This document shows, one piece after another, positions 34,514-46,425 of a stretch of DNA of 64,000 nucleotides. How positions within the stretch are numbered: the stretch's first letter is position 1; each line of letters starts with the position of its first letter. The DNA is taken from contig JBANDB010000006.1 of the NCBI GenBank assembly GCA_037576215.1, forward strand, positions 1,054,001-1,118,000, written 5' to 3'. Made by a program: the position numbers and the translations under genes. Source of the stretch: Armillaria gallica. Lineage: Eukaryota > Basidiomycota > Agaricomycetes > Agaricales > Physalacriaceae. The notes beneath the pieces are model-generated. The model was given only the letters and a program-made list of their open reading frames with translations. It was not told the origin of the DNA and did not search any database.

Positions 34514-35548
34514 ATGGGCAAAGCAGGAAAATCATTGAAATCCGCTCTCCAATCCCAGCAGTCACGCCAAAAGCACAAGGAGCAGATAAGCAAGGCTGCC
34601 CGGCTGTCAGAACAGAAAACGAAGAGTGCAAAACAGCCTAGAAAACGAAAAGCTCCTGCTCCTTCGACGTCCCGGCCAACAATACCGTTCTCTGCTACAG
34701 ATACGATTCTGCTCATCGGGGAAGGAAACTTCTCATTCGCGCGCTCTTTGATTCAGGATGCGCCTCTAGCATTGACTCATATCCCACCCGGCAATATCAC
34801 CGCAACTGCATATGACTCTGAGGAAGAGTGTTATTCAAAGTACTTGGACGCCCGAGAGTCGTTGCTCTCTTGCGAGAGCGGGGCGTCGAGGTTCATTTTG
34901 GCGTAGACGCGTCGAGGCTGGACAAAATAGCACTGTTAAAAGGACGACGATGGGACAAGATATGTTGGAATTTCCCTCATGCTGGTGAGTATACCCTCCA
35001 ATATATTCTTCCAACGCTGATCGCCTCTTGAGATGACAGGTAAAAGCATAACTGACCAGGACCGGAATATTCTGTCCAACCAGGTCCTTATCATGAATTT
35101 TTTGAGAGCGGCTGCTAGCTTGCTGAAAATCGGACCGATACCTTCTGTGACCGGTTCCAAGAAGAAAAAACGGGCGAATGACGAAGAAGAAGACGTGGAG
35201 GAGACAGATGAGGATAAATCTGTGGATACTGGCGCCAGAGGAACCATTCTCATCACACTACGGAACGTTCCACCCTACACTCTGTGGTAAGTTTATATTC
35301 GTATGTGCTTTCTATGCTGATTTCAGCGTTCCAGGGACATCCCCAGACTGGCGAAGCATCCGCCTCTACCAACGTCTGGGAGTACACCACCAAATCCTGC
35401 ATACATAATTGTAAGGTCTTTCGCATTTCATCGCGACATATGGAAAGGCTACGAACACCGAATGACGAAGGGCGAACGAGCCCATGGCACAGGGAAAACT
35501 GGAGAGGGAGGCGAGGACCGTACTTGGGAATTTTGCCTTAGGGATTGA
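34514..35548 (+). CDS. BMT5: BMT5-like rRNA (uridine-N3) methyltransferase, DUF2431, about 310 residues
   Basis: Bmt5 methylates a uridine N3 in 25S rRNA in the nucleolus. The protein starts with a basic stretch (MGKAGKSLKSALQSQQSRQK). The DUF2431 core is clear: TILLIGEGNFSFARSLIQDA, TATAYDSEEECYSKYLDARE, VALLRERGVEVHFGVDASRL, WDKICWNFPHAG, DQDRNILSNQVLIMNFLRAA, and the C-terminal RSFAFHRDIWKGYEHRMTKG. Exons 34514-34984, 35040-35286 and 35335-35548 total 932 bases, one short of 311 codons. The break is at 34855-34861, where DARE must join VALLRERG; family sequence suggests one base lost there. No intron can explain it. A sequence error is likely. The gene converges on uL10m with 28 bases between. 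Confidence 0.88.
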
Positions 35549-35576
35549 ATAGATATGATATTAGGTGTAGTAGATA

Positions 35577-36413
35577 TTATGATGAAGCATCATCATTCGA
35601 CGACCCGGCTTTTTCTAGCGCCTGCCTGTATCCCTCCAGTGTCCTTGCCAGTCTACCACCACTTGCTTCACCCAATACTGCCGCCAGTTGAGTCGCTGGT
35701 GTACTCAACAAGCCCACTATCTGCGACCTGAGCGTGTCCAACGTTGGTAAATTCGCGACATCCTTCACAGTCGGCGGAAGGAGAATCTTTCCCTCAATGA
35801 GAGCCCCGAGGACCTTCAGTTCTGGCACCAGCACTGCCCGCTGTCGCTTCATCCTCCTCCCCGGTGTCGCAGGATCAGCATTCTTCGCCGCCAACTGCTT
35901 CGCAATCTCCTCTTCTGTCTTTTTGGGTCGCGGCGGAACGCTCCGGTCAAGAGCGCGTAGAATAGCGCTAAGGTATGGTGGATGGAACATCGGAATCGAA
36001 AGAAGGGCATATCCCCCAGTAATACCCTCTATCATTTTCTCGGCTTCTGCGATATTAATGCCAGGGAAATCGCGTAGAGCAGCACCGAAAACGCCGCTGT
36101 GAATAACCGTCAACGTGGGACTGGGAATGGGCTGTGAATCCTTTGGCGGTGGTACTCGACTGGAGGCGACCAGGAGGTCGATGCGTAGCTTTTTCAGCCG
36201 TTCCGCAGAAAAATCTTCGCGGCTGAGGAAGATTAGAGGAGATGTATGGGTTGTTTTGAGGATTTGCATGTAATTGTTGTACTGGAAGCCCTTTCTTCCC
36301 GAAAAGACGCGGGGCGCTGTCTGGCCTGGCAGTGGTCGTCCTGGCTGTAGAGACATGGCATACCCCCGGGACAGACAGGGTATTCGACGCCGTACATGAC
36401 CCAGCGAAAACAT
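35577..36413 (-). CDS. Mitochondrial large-subunit ribosomal protein uL10m, 278 residues, intronless
   Basis: Member of the L10 family (yeast Mrpl11), part of the stalk base of the mitochondrial ribosome. A single exon with a basic, Arg/Ser-rich presequence suited to mitochondrial import (MFSLGHVRRRIPCLSRGYAM). The L10 core reads LIFLSREDFSAERLKKLRID, LTVIHSGVFGAALRDFPG, and LLPPTVKDVANLPTLDTLRS, with an alanine/leucine-rich end QIVGLLSTPATQLAAVLGEA. The reading frame is open further upstream but the first ATG is at 36413. It is one of the few intronless genes here. Divergent from FIP1, 124 bases between starts. Confidence 0.88.
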   Translation of the reverse strand: MFSLGHVRRRIPCLSRGYAMSLQPGRPLPGQTAPRVFSGRKGFQYNNYMQILKTTHTSPLIFLSREDFSAERLKKLRIDLLVASSRVPPPKDSQPIPSPTLTVIHSGVFGAALRDFPGINIAEAEKMIEGITGGYALLSIPMFHPPYLSAILRALDRSVPPRPKKTEEEIAKQLAAKNADPATPGRRMKRQRAVLVPELKVLGALIEGKILLPPTVKDVANLPTLDTLRSQIVGLLSTPATQLAAVLGEASGGRLARTLEGYRQALEKAGSSNDDASS

Positions 36414-36537
36414 TTTGAGGATGATTGTAAAGGGAGCCAATCAGGAAATTGTGCATAATTGGAACGACGTGACCTGTATGTGACCCATTGTCACGCGTAC
36501 CTCTTCGCTTTCACCTTGACTTTCCAACCACGAAAAC
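36414..36537. promoter_or_regulatory. Bidirectional promoter of uL10m (minus) and FIP1 (plus)
   Basis: 124 bases between the two translation starts. No TATA box. The spacing requires overlapping promoters. Confidence 0.5.
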
Positions 36538-38146
36538 ATGTTTGTCTCTACGATTACTGCCCTTGACTTTTACTCACTGGCCGCTTCTGCTGTAGGGACG
36601 ATGATGATGAGTTTTTGTACGGGAGTTCCGCTGTGGAAGGCATTCCTGGTAAGAGCCTGTTCTTCTCGCAAGCGTCAGCACTTGTATTCCTCGCTTGTCT
36701 CTCTATACTCTCGTGTTAATAACATGATCTTAACTTTCATTGCGCGTGATTCGTTAGTGTCCCAGCCGTGAGTCTTACTCAAAGCTGTCCTGTTGACTGT
36801 CGTTGAATCTTACGTGGTAGGGCCCCATTAGACACCGGTCGAGTGTCCAACAGCGTCGTCTCCCATTTGGAAGCTGAAGCCGAAAGTACAAACAATGCGC
36901 CATTGCAGACCACACCGCCTGTCGAGGAAGACAATACAGAGGTACCACCAGCAGACGAGGCAGTTGAGGAAACAGTAGACGAAGAAGAGGAAAGTGACGA
37001 CGACGATGTGTGTCTATTCGCGTTTTTCCTCCCTTCCTCTATTAAATTCGTCTCTGTAGGATATCGAGTTTATCATGGACCAACCTTCACGGACACTTGA
37101 TCTCAGGTAGGGAATCCCCTTGTTTTGTTTCCGGGCACGGATGCACATTTTATTAGGCAAGGTCGGCCACCATTGCCATCATTGAACCGAAGTGGAGGGA
37201 GTTCCTCGCAGCCTCCGGCTCCAAAACGTTTGTACTATGCTATTCTGCGATACCTTTTGTTTACACTCTCACTAGCGCTAACCTCTGGCCCGTCATTAAC
37301 GACTGAATATACTCCCATATCCCGAGGCGCTTCCAATGCTTCAATAGGTGGTCCACCTCCATCACAAAGCCAACCAGTAGTACCCACTCCCCAGCCAATT
37401 AAGCCCTTGGAGACTTTTGTAACGGTACCGAAAATAGAGGACACGCCCGCCCCCGACGATGGCATAGACACTTCGATATTACCCCCAGCCACAGCCCCAC
37501 CTTCTCACCCCGTCATTGACCCATCGGCTGTGGGTGTACTAGACGGTCGTTCTATCCTAGATGTGGACATCGCGGCTATGTCGGACAAGCCATGGCGTAA
37601 ACCTGGCTCCGACATCAGCGATTGGTTTAACTATGGTTTCGACGAAATCTCATGGGAGGCATATTGTTACCGTAGAAGAGATCTTGGAGAGCTGGCCAAT
37701 GTGCTCAAGACCAGCGTGCTGAACTTTTCTGGCATGCCCGAAGACCAGCTAACCGCGCTCCCACCTGAGGTTAGGCAGATGGTTATGACGGGAACAAACG
37801 CGATGTTGACCAACGGAGGCCCCAATCCTGGCATGATGGGTCCGGGAGTGATGATGGATATGTCTGGAATGATGAATCCCATGGCGATGGGCATGAATGG
37901 GGATATGAGCATGATGCCAGTGGACGGGAGAGCTATGGGTATGATGCCAGATGGTACGCCAACGCAGGGCGTCCCCGTCGTTGGTGCAAATGGTACTCCG
38001 GAACCAGGAGTTGCGATGATGCAGGAAGGATATGGCGGTCCTGGGATGATGATGACTGGCGAATACGGTATGCAGGTCAGCATGAGTAACTCATTTACGT
38101 TCGATCGTACATTAAAGGCTGGTTGTAGGATCAAGCACAGATGGCT

Positions 38147-38182
<36 letters not shown>

Positions 38183-38677
38183 CAACAACAGATGTATCCT
38201 GTCATGGAGCCACCTGCAGTCATACAACCTCCTGGTGGGCCAAAGGCCACAACACCTATCCAATATCGTGGTCGTGGTTTAGCTACTGGTCCTCGTGGAA
38301 GAGGGTTTCCTGTCAGAGGAAGAGGACGCGGTGGATACGATGGAGTTGGTGCGTACAATAGCCTATCTTCGCGTTAGCTTGTCGAATGATTGATCAGGCA
38401 CAGTCCGTCCCGCGTCTCCGTTGCCCCCTGGTGTTCCTACCGGACCCCGAAACCAAAATAAGTACAAAGACCGCGATGGAAACGCCCCGGCTGTTGACGG
38501 ATTGGATTATGGAGGGAATGGTGGCAGGACTGGGAGCGGGGAGCCTGAAGATAAAGGTTCGAGTCGGTATGTGTATTAATAGTTGTGGGTGTCAACAAAT
38601 TCTGATATTGTTCACGTTACAGAAAACGCAGGAGCTCTCCAGGATTGGATGATGGTCGAAGCTCGAAGCGACGCTGA
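36538..38677 (+). CDS. FIP1: FIP1-type pre-mRNA polyadenylation factor, 537 residues
   Basis: Fip1 links poly(A) polymerase to the cleavage and polyadenylation factor. Ten exons were resolved: 36538-36539, 36596-36648, 36758-36767, 36821-37007, 37060-37106, 37157-37227, 37276-38075, 38129-38348, 38398-38566, 38623-38677; together 538 codons with the stop. The Fip1 domain is plain: KPWRKPGSDISDWFNYGFDE, ISWEAYCYRRRDLGEL. The N-terminus is acidic (DDDDEFLYGSSA, VDEEEESDDD), the middle Pro- and Met-rich, followed by 15 glutamines and an RGG-like, Arg/Gly-rich tail ending RRSSPGLDDGRSSKRR. In this model the start codon is split AT|G by an intron (36540-36595) and exon 3 is 10 bases. The exact frame closure supports it. 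If the split start is wrong, translation would begin elsewhere. Confidence 0.9.
38147..38191 (+). repeat. CAG/CAA tract coding 15 glutamines in FIP1
   Basis: A run of CAG codons that turns to CAA near its end and closes with CAG. It encodes 15 Gln directly after DQAQMA. The interruption by CAA should make it more stable than a pure CAG run. Confidence 0.95.
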
Positions 38678-39160
38678 TCTGAATTTGCCATCTCTTATGT
38701 ATATTTTATCATGATATGAATGCAACTGCGTTCGATAATCCGTGGACTGACTGAACGCGCCAATGCTGGTACACTCAGGTGCCCTCCTTTCCTCTTATCT
38801 CCCCTTGTGAAAACCGTTTCGCGGACGTATTGTTACAGAATTCAGAATATGGGTAGTGGCATAAATGACTGGTGAGTGTCCCGTATAAGCAAGCTTGGGC
38901 TTACAGTATGAAACCAGCATGGATAGCACCACTATCCGCTTGTTCCTACCAGAGCTTGAGACAAGCTCCCGAATGTTACGGTGCTATTAGACTTCTGCCA
39001 CAAGCTTTAAATATTATATCCCAACGTATAATTGACTGTCCTAAAAGACTAAGTGCATGACATGTGGCGCGGAATCCTGCAATGATGCTGAGCGGTAAAC
39101 GTTAACAATGACAATCTACGAAATACTACTACAATTCCGATTCAATTCAATCAATTCTCA
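38678..39160. other. Convergent 3' region of FIP1 and the DUF89 gene
   Basis: About 480 AT-rich bases between two facing stops. No gene or repeat recognised. Confidence 0.45.
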
Positions 39161-40973
39161 CTAAGCAAAGCGGACTTTCTCTCCGGGACGTCCTTCCGAA
39201 AGAAGCACAACAGCCTAGATGCCGTTACAGTTTGAGAAAAAACACAAAGGCGAAACAAATAGACTCACGTATTTTCCACTGATTTTCCAGCCTGGTTCGT
39301 CGTTGTCTAGCTTCTCCGCAATCTCGTCGCCATCAGCACCGAGACCCACAACGACATCTGACTTGATTGTTCGAAGACTAGCCACGCGAGGGGCCCCGGC
39401 TGCACTAGCCATAGAACCGATGGCAACGTCGAAGGGTGTACTAGCAGGCGCCGCGCAGTCGTAGGTCAACTTTCTGTGGTTCAGATCGCCCTTAAAGAAC
39501 ACTAAATCCGATCGCGACAAATGGAGGAAGAGATCTGGAGCCTCGGAGTGAAGATCCCAGAAGGTGTATCCGGTGCACCAGAAGGGGTGCTGTTCGTACA
39601 CCCATTTTCCTTCTTTTTCGTATCGCTAACAAAATTAATCAGTCAAAAGCAGGAGGACGGTACTGAAAGACATACCTTCCAGCGCTGACCCAGCCTCCGA
39701 AGAGACTCCAGCTCTACATCAGATGCCTTCGGGAATAGTTGGCCATAAACCATAGAATTGAGCAGCCAATCCCAATCTTTCCGTGTCACATCTGACACGA
39801 ACCAAGGGTATCGTTTTCCGTGGAAGTGGACCTGCTTGGCTAATCCACTTTGCAACAAAAAGTCGGCTAAGGGACTGTGAGTATACGACATCAGCCAAGA
39901 TAAGAAAGAAGATCAAACCATAAACACAATCGCAGTACAACTCGAAACCTGCATTATCGAGGACGAAGTCAAATCTACCTCCCGTATTTTCACGAGTCTG
40001 CTTGACAACATCCCAGAGCTCGCTGAGGTGGTTTCCGAGGATGTTCTTCTCGGTTGCTGCAAGATGATCGCCTCCCGTTGATTGTAACGCCTTGATCTGT
40101 TCTTCAGTCATATTGATGAGCAAGGAAAGGTCCGTAGAATTGCCCCATAAGCAGACTTGAGTCAACTCGAGGAACATATGACGTTCCGCTTCGAGCTTTT
40201 CAGTGGCTGTGAGATTCTCGGAGAGGGTAAAAGGTTCGGCGAAACGCATAGACAATTCAAACACGGCTTCTGAGGAACGGGAGAACGTATCACACTATGA
40301 TACATTAGAAGTTATTCAATAGAACCAGATATAACGCACCTTCTGCCTATAAAAGACATCATAATCGGACCAGAATTTACTGATGCTGAAACATTCGCGC
40401 AACCTCCGGTATTTATATGCTTCAGCGAACAACCAAGGCGCATTCATGAAGTCCTTGCCTGCGGCGATGTATGTGAACATATGAAAACACTTAGGAGGCT
40501 GACATTGACAAACCCTGGAAGTACTTGGCAATCTCCTTGTTCCAAAGAGCGACATCAGCTTCGTTATCGTCTATAATAGGGCGAAGCTTCTTGTTGCCAC
40601 TGAGGTCAACCATGAGGGCTTCCATGCGTTCTATGCATTGAACAAGGTCGATGATCTTTTCTTCGGAGGACTGCTCGTTAAGAGTGCGAGTAGTGTCGTC
40701 GATCGCCTTTCCAAGGATAGTCGGCAAACGAGCCTGCATGGTAGCATGAGCAAAAGAGTACTCGTGATATCCACGGTAGGCGGGCCAAGGAGGGTTGTTC
40801 GGGTCGACCTAGGACGCGATAAGAACACAAACCTTTACCATACGATAGTAGGTACTTACGCGAGTTGGGGTTCTGGGCCAAGGCGCCTTGATGTCTTTTT
40901 TACTAGGCAGATGGCCCAGCGAGAGAGTCACTCGCGAAGGCGCTGCAGAGGACGAGGGGTTTGCGGTAGCCAT
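39161..40973 (-). CDS. DUF89 metal-dependent damage-control phosphatase (ARMT1-like), 501 residues
   Basis: DUF89 subfamily III enzymes hydrolyse damaged or excess sugar phosphates such as fructose-1-phosphate. Exons 40860-40973, 40514-40808, 40340-40458, 39919-40294, 39676-39866, 39269-39625 and 39161-39214 sum to 502 codons with the stop. Landmarks: HLPSKKDIKAPWPRTPTR at the start, LWGNSTDLSLLINMTEEQ, the metal-site segment FDFVLDNAGFELYCD (Asp-Asn), then YADFLLQSGLAKQVHFHGKR and KRYPWFVSDVT, DLVFFKGDLNHRKL (GDLN/Y box), and LRTIKSDVVVGL. All parts expected of the catalytic domain are seen. Usual family length is about 450-500. Cytosolic housekeeping role inferred. Confidence 0.92.
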
Positions 40974-42178
40974 GATGAATGATGAGCACTATGAAAGCAG
41001 ACCGACTGTAAAAGCGAGAAAGTGGATGAGTGATGGTACAGGGGATACAGCAGAGCTATGCTTACTTTATAGTGAAAGGTTGTCGATGCCGCAAGCCTGA
41101 TGATGGTGATGTATTGCTGTGGAGACGACTAGCGGCGTCGTGCAGATGGGGTAGCGAAGCTGAATGGTGGTGGTACGGAGGAGAAAGGCGAGATGGCGTG
41201 TTGTTTTGCTTTATATCCGTCGTCCGCCTTCCGAGTTGGACGAAACTGTCAGCTTTCTGGACGCGTTTGAATCTTTCGGGTTACCTCATCTACCCCTGAC
41301 GTCATTGATCCCGCGTGCAGCGGCGCTCTTTAATGACCGCAAGGAACGTTACCCTGAAGCCTATTTAATCGCTGTACTATCAGCCGACTCGAATGACGAC
41401 ACGTCCTAGAATGTCGGTAGGTGGCGACATTTGAATGGTTCTTTTCCTTCTGGTACCACGACTCGGATGGGTTCTGTATAATACAGATGATATTAAATAA
41501 GGAGAAGGTAATCGGAAGCCCTTCTTCCTCCTACTTAGGGTTATGACGGACCAGCGGTGTCAATAATCCATCAAACGTTCCTCAGTTTCTCCCATTCCTG
41601 GTGTAGGTTTAATGGATAAATTGCAATTCATGAGCTTAGTTCCTGGTCCGTCTCGCTCGCCTTATCGATGCCAGTCGATGCCCCATTCGAACATCATATT
41701 AATATGGTGAACTTCTTTTTTTTTGCAAGAAGCTTTGTTGTGAATTGCCACCATCGTCTCCTCTCATAGCCTTATGTCGCTGTCAATCAACCGTCTACAG
41801 GTAAACCGATGTTTAATTGTCTTGTAACGAACCCGGCGCGGCGCGACTCGGCATCACTACCTTGGTCTCACATATCCTTGATTGCCCTACCTCCATCCTC
41901 ATTTGCTCACTTGGCGCTGGTCGTTTCGCTAAGCCGGCTGACAAGAGTCATGCCAGCCGAATTACTTATGCGACTTCCAATCCCAGTCTACCTGCCTTCC
42001 GTTCTATCCCTTCACAGCATGGAGTCGATCGCTGCATATCGTCTGTTAAGGCGTCGGCCGACTGCACCTGCAACGGCAAATTGATAGCTCGACTAGGCTC
42101 TACCTCATACATTGATTGTCTCGAGCCTCTGGAGGGTGCAGCGCATCGTGCAATATTCTTTCGACATTATATCTAGGT

Positions 42179-42376
42179 ATTAAAGTCGTTAAACATGGAG
42201 TAACTTTAATGCGCCTGATCCTTTCGGACCAATGCCTAGCTCTTGAACAACTGCGTCGCCACGGGAAGCACCTCCTGCCCTATATTCTTAGAGAGGACCA
42301 CCTGTGTTTCTTTTGCCTAGAGGCAATCAAAACACCTAAACATGCACTGCTCTGTCTGTCTGTTATGCATAGGTAG
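42179..42376 (+). mobile_element. Possible remnant of a non-LTR retroelement C-terminus
   Basis: Reads LEQLRRHGKHLLPYILREDH and then LCFFCLEAIKTPKHALLCLS. The C-x2-C...H-x3-C arrangement after a basic stretch resembles the zinc-knuckle tail found after the reverse transcriptase in many fungal LINE-like elements. There is no reverse transcriptase core nearby, and the identification rests on this short motif only. Confidence 0.3.
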
Positions 42377-44578
42377 CAACCATGTCGTCGACTCACGGTC
42401 CATGTCGTTCCTTGACCTGATCCCACTATTCCCTGCCTTCCCTCACCGCAGGAAATGCTGTATATACGATGGGTTCTTGTGAAGTTGATCTTCAACAATA
42501 TTTTTGGTCACCAAGTTCGTTTGGGAAATCTTTGGATCCATCGCCCTTTATCTTCCAGACAGTTCAATTGTTGACTCTACAAGCGTGGTATCCTGCAGAT
42601 GCCTAGTCTCTCAAAACTCTCGCGACTGTACTTGCTACTTACCAGCAAATCTCTGTACCTAATCTCTGTACCTGCGATCGGTCCGCTACAATGACTCGCA
42701 AGCTTCGATGTGAGTGTGGATTCAATATCAGCTATACGGGTCCTCTGCATCAACGCTTGCTCACTGTAGGGGACCGGTCACAGGTCTAGGTCTTCATGCA
42801 TCCATGCATCTAACAGTTGATATCGAAACCCATGGAATGTATTATCTTTAGCCCACGACGCACTGAGGTCGACCGTGCGCTTCAGCTCTAGGTCGAACAA
42901 TTGGATACGTGCTTGAAGATTGCTTGGTCTCTGCAGTTATTTGGATTGAACTGTACTGGTCATTACGAAGACACTCCTGATAAGCGACTATATCGGAGCA
43001 GGCAAAACCATGGAAAATGGGTGAATAGCGTATAAAACTTAACACAGACTTTCGACCACAGCAAAATACGCCGGAATGCCCTCTAATAGTGAAACCGACG
43101 GATTTCGCTGGGGTCAAAAGAATTCGTCAAATTTTCTTCTCTATTCCAGTCGTCCCCTTGCGTTTTGACCGGTGCGAATCAGTCACCTGCCAGGAGTGCC
43201 AAAGGCATGCGCACCTAGCTTTATGACTGAATCATTAGCTCCCACGGCAAGGGAAGTTGAAAACCATGCACTACATCACGAAATATGAGGAGAATGTTGA
43301 AAACGGTATCGTCGGTACCGTTCGGTTCGTACTTACCTCTCTATTACCTTGGATATTTGTCGGTAGTATCTCTCGTCACGGAACAGCCAGACCGAGAAGT
43401 CTGGGAAGAAAATCGTGCTGCTAGCGAGGATCAGGATGGGGAATGTGCGAAGCATCGGCTGGGGTATCTTGCCAGTATAATCGACATGAGACCTAGGTAT
43501 AGAATCTCCCGACCCCGGGCGAGTCCTGACCTCCAACCATATGGTTCTGCATGTGCTTCGACGTTGCATGATTGCAACATAATGTCAATTTCGTGCAAAG
43601 CCATCCCGCGCCTACCACTAATGGTAGGAAGAAGGGGCGTGCCTTAAAAGAAGAATAGGCGAACCCGTGCAGCTTAAACGGATTTACCGGTATCTACCAT
43701 TCACGCGAAATTCACGTGGTCTTCTGATGACGGTTCGGATTCAAATTTCCAGCACAGTTACATCCCTCCTCCCAGTAAGACATAGATAATCGAGAACCAT
43801 TGAGAAAGCACCTGTCGTTTCGAAACTCGCGTACAGAAATTCGGACCTCGTTTCGCTATCGTCAGGCCATCGTATGTGTACCATCTGATGCCCATTGGAC
43901 TCAGTGCTTACCATCGCTTTATGCCCGAATCAACGCCTTCTGCAGTGTCGTAAAGTGGACACTGAACGAAGGTTCAAGGGGCGACGCCAGCACAACAGTG
44001 AACTTTCAACGCATTCTGATTCGTGGCGCATAGTAGCAGATAATGCTCTCCGATTTAGTACGGATCCCCATCTGCTGATCTCTGTTTAATCCAGCGACTG
44101 GACACTAGACTCGGTTACATCAGTACTCTCCATGACACGCGCAATTGAAGTGTGTCTGGCCCCAATGATTTTGAATCAATACTTCACTCAAAAATTGGCG
44201 TATGGAATGTGCTAGTACGCGTGCATACAAGGGTCCTAGACCTCTTGGTTTTGCAGACAATCCATGGTCTTGTTCTATTCTTGCTATCTATATGCCTCTG
44301 ACAGCTGTTCTCATATCACGGTACTCAAAGAACCTGATGCTACTCGTGAACTTCTGCTTGCAGTGACGCGCACCATTATGGCGTTCGAGCGGTTATCAAT
44401 AGATTGCGTGCTAAAAATACTCTGGCTACTATCACCTCTGATGCTTTCATAGAAAAGGCCCGGTGCATTGAAATGGCACTTACTTGTAAAAGAAACAGCA
44501 CAGATGGTGCAACCGTACCTTAGGTTCAGATCGTGTGGTGCATCTCTTCTTCCGACTGTCGCTTATCGGTCTTCTGAG

Positions 44579-44586
44579 TATAAAAT
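44579..44586 (+). promoter_or_regulatory. TATA-like box of the aspartic protease gene
   Basis: tataaaat lies 70 bases upstream of the ATG at 44656, a normal position for a strongly regulated fungal gene. Confidence 0.4.
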
Positions 44587-44655
44587 CAATGGTCTCAAAC
44601 CTAGAATTGCACCCTTGAAGTCACCTATCCTCTTGGGTTCTCTCCTCGTTTGAAG

Positions 44656-46425
44656 ATGCTCTCCACCTTCTTCGTGCTCACCTCGCTCGTCGTCGCCGGC
44701 CTTTCAAGCCCCGTCGTCATTCCTCGAAGCCCAGTATCCTTCCCCATTGCGAGGAAATTCAACTTTGGCAATGGAACGAGCACCATCGTGGAACGGGATC
44801 GGGCTCGAGTAGCTGCACTTCGATCCCGTGCCGCAAGGAATGCCACCAGACGTGCTATCGTCAATGAGGACGTGGATAATGTTGCTGTTCTCTATACCGC
44901 TTCGATTGGCGTTGGTAGCCCTGCGACAGCTTGTACGCATATTTCCCTGAGCCGTTAACTCAATCATGTGCTGACTGCACATGTACTAGATGACTTGATC
45001 ATTGATACCGGCAGTTCGAATACCTGGGTTGGTGCAGGGACCAAGTACGTACAGACATCCACCAGCACGCAGACGTCCAATCGAGTTGTAAGTGTTCTCG
45101 TCCTCATATTCTTCACCTTCTGATGGTATCCATGCAGTCTGTTTCCTATGGTTCTGGATCATTCTCTGGTGATTGATAGCTATTACACACTTGTTATCTC
45201 TGTTAATCATATGTTTTCTACAGGGAGGGAATACACCGACCAAGTTACTATCGCCCCGAACTTGATCATTAAGTCACAGTCAATCGGTGTAGCGTCCTCT
45301 TCTTCCGGGTACGAGTCTTTGATTTTGACACCCACAAGCGCCTACTGATCCTATTATAGCTTTTCTGGCTTTGACGGTATCCTTGGGTAAGTGACGGATC
45401 GGTCTTTGCGCTCCGATCTTTTTGAATGATTGGCAAATGATAGAATTGGTCCCGTTGAGCTCACCGACGGTAAGCTATCCTTCGTTCAAACGGTTCATGT
45501 GCACCAGTCTAAGTTTGTTCTAGGCACCCTGTCTCCGGCTACCTCTACACTAATCCCCACTGTCACCGATAATCTCTATAGCCAGGGATCAATCACAGGC
45601 AATGCAGTTGGTGTGTACTTTGCACCTACGACGCAAGATGAGGTCGTCAACGGAGAGCTTTCCTGGGGTCTGTACCTAAGATTTTGCAGCACATCGTTTA
45701 TGTCACGTACTAATTGTAATTCTATTCTAGGCGGTTCGGACAGCTCCAAAATAACCGGCAGTATTGGCTATGCGTGCGTCCTTCATCTCCGATAGGATCA
45801 TTGGCCTCATGTTGACTATTCATACAACAGGCCGATTACGAATACCTACCCAGCAAGTGTATACTGGGGTATCGACGAGTCCATCACCTATGGAACCTCG
45901 ACGTCAATCTTATCTTCCACTGCTGGTATTGTCGATACCGGTAAATGTTTCCAAATTGGGCTTCTAGTCGCATTCTGATCGAGTTGAACGTAGGAACTAC
46001 CCTGGTCTACATTGCTTCCAACGCATTCACCAAGTACAAGACGGCTACCGGGGCAACCCTGGATAGCAGTACGGGTCTGCTTCGCATTACCTCAGCTCAG
46101 TACGCCAAACTTTCAGTCTCTTCTTCAAGATCAACGGTGTAAGCTTCACTCCATTTTTTTTGGTGACCGTGGCTGATTTTGCATTCAGGTATCGTATGAG
46201 CTCACGCCCAATGCTCAAATCTGGCCTCGTTCGCTGAACACGGAGATTGGGGGCAGTTCCAGCGCCATCTATCTCATCGTCAACGACATTGGCACTAATT
46301 CCGGCGAGGGTCTCGATTTTATCAACGGCTATACTTTCTTGGAGCGCTTCTACACAATTTACGATACAGCAAACTCGAGGATCGGGTTTGCCAAGACGGC
46401 ACAAACTACTGCTACTACAAATTAG
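44656..46425 (+). CDS. Secreted aspartic protease, family A1 (polyporopepsin-like), about 406 residues
   Basis: Pepsin-type extracellular protease. It begins with a signal peptide (MLSTFFVLTSLVVAGLSSPV) and a basic propeptide. The first active site is LIIDTGSSNTWVGAG, the flap region SVSYGSGSFSG, and the second active site GIVDTGTTLVYIA; both Asp are present. The end reads FLERFYTIYDTANSRIGFAK. Eleven exons were placed (44656-44932, 44990-45087, 45138-45168, 45224-45308, 45360-45386, 45444-45469, 45524-45667, 45731-45773, 45831-45940, 45994-about 46136, 46189-46425). In exon 10 a one-base loss near 46112 turns the expected SLFFKING into VSSSRST. Using a donor two bases earlier (GTGTAA at 46137) keeps the frame open. 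Confidence 0.92.

Larger units (their letters stand above)
40974..44655. other. Gene-poor stretch of 3.7 kb
   Basis: Contains the promoter of the DUF89 gene at the left and of the aspartic protease at the right. Between them are only short open stretches in both strands. One at 42180-42376 (listed separately) looks like a retroelement remnant. I see no rRNA, tRNA or intact transposon. Confidence 0.45.

Noticed and set aside
37667..38263. Long minus-strand open frame with poly-leucine opposite FIP1
   Set aside because: It is the shadow of the CAG tract and Met/Pro-rich coding region on the other strand. FIP1 is supported by domain and splice phases.
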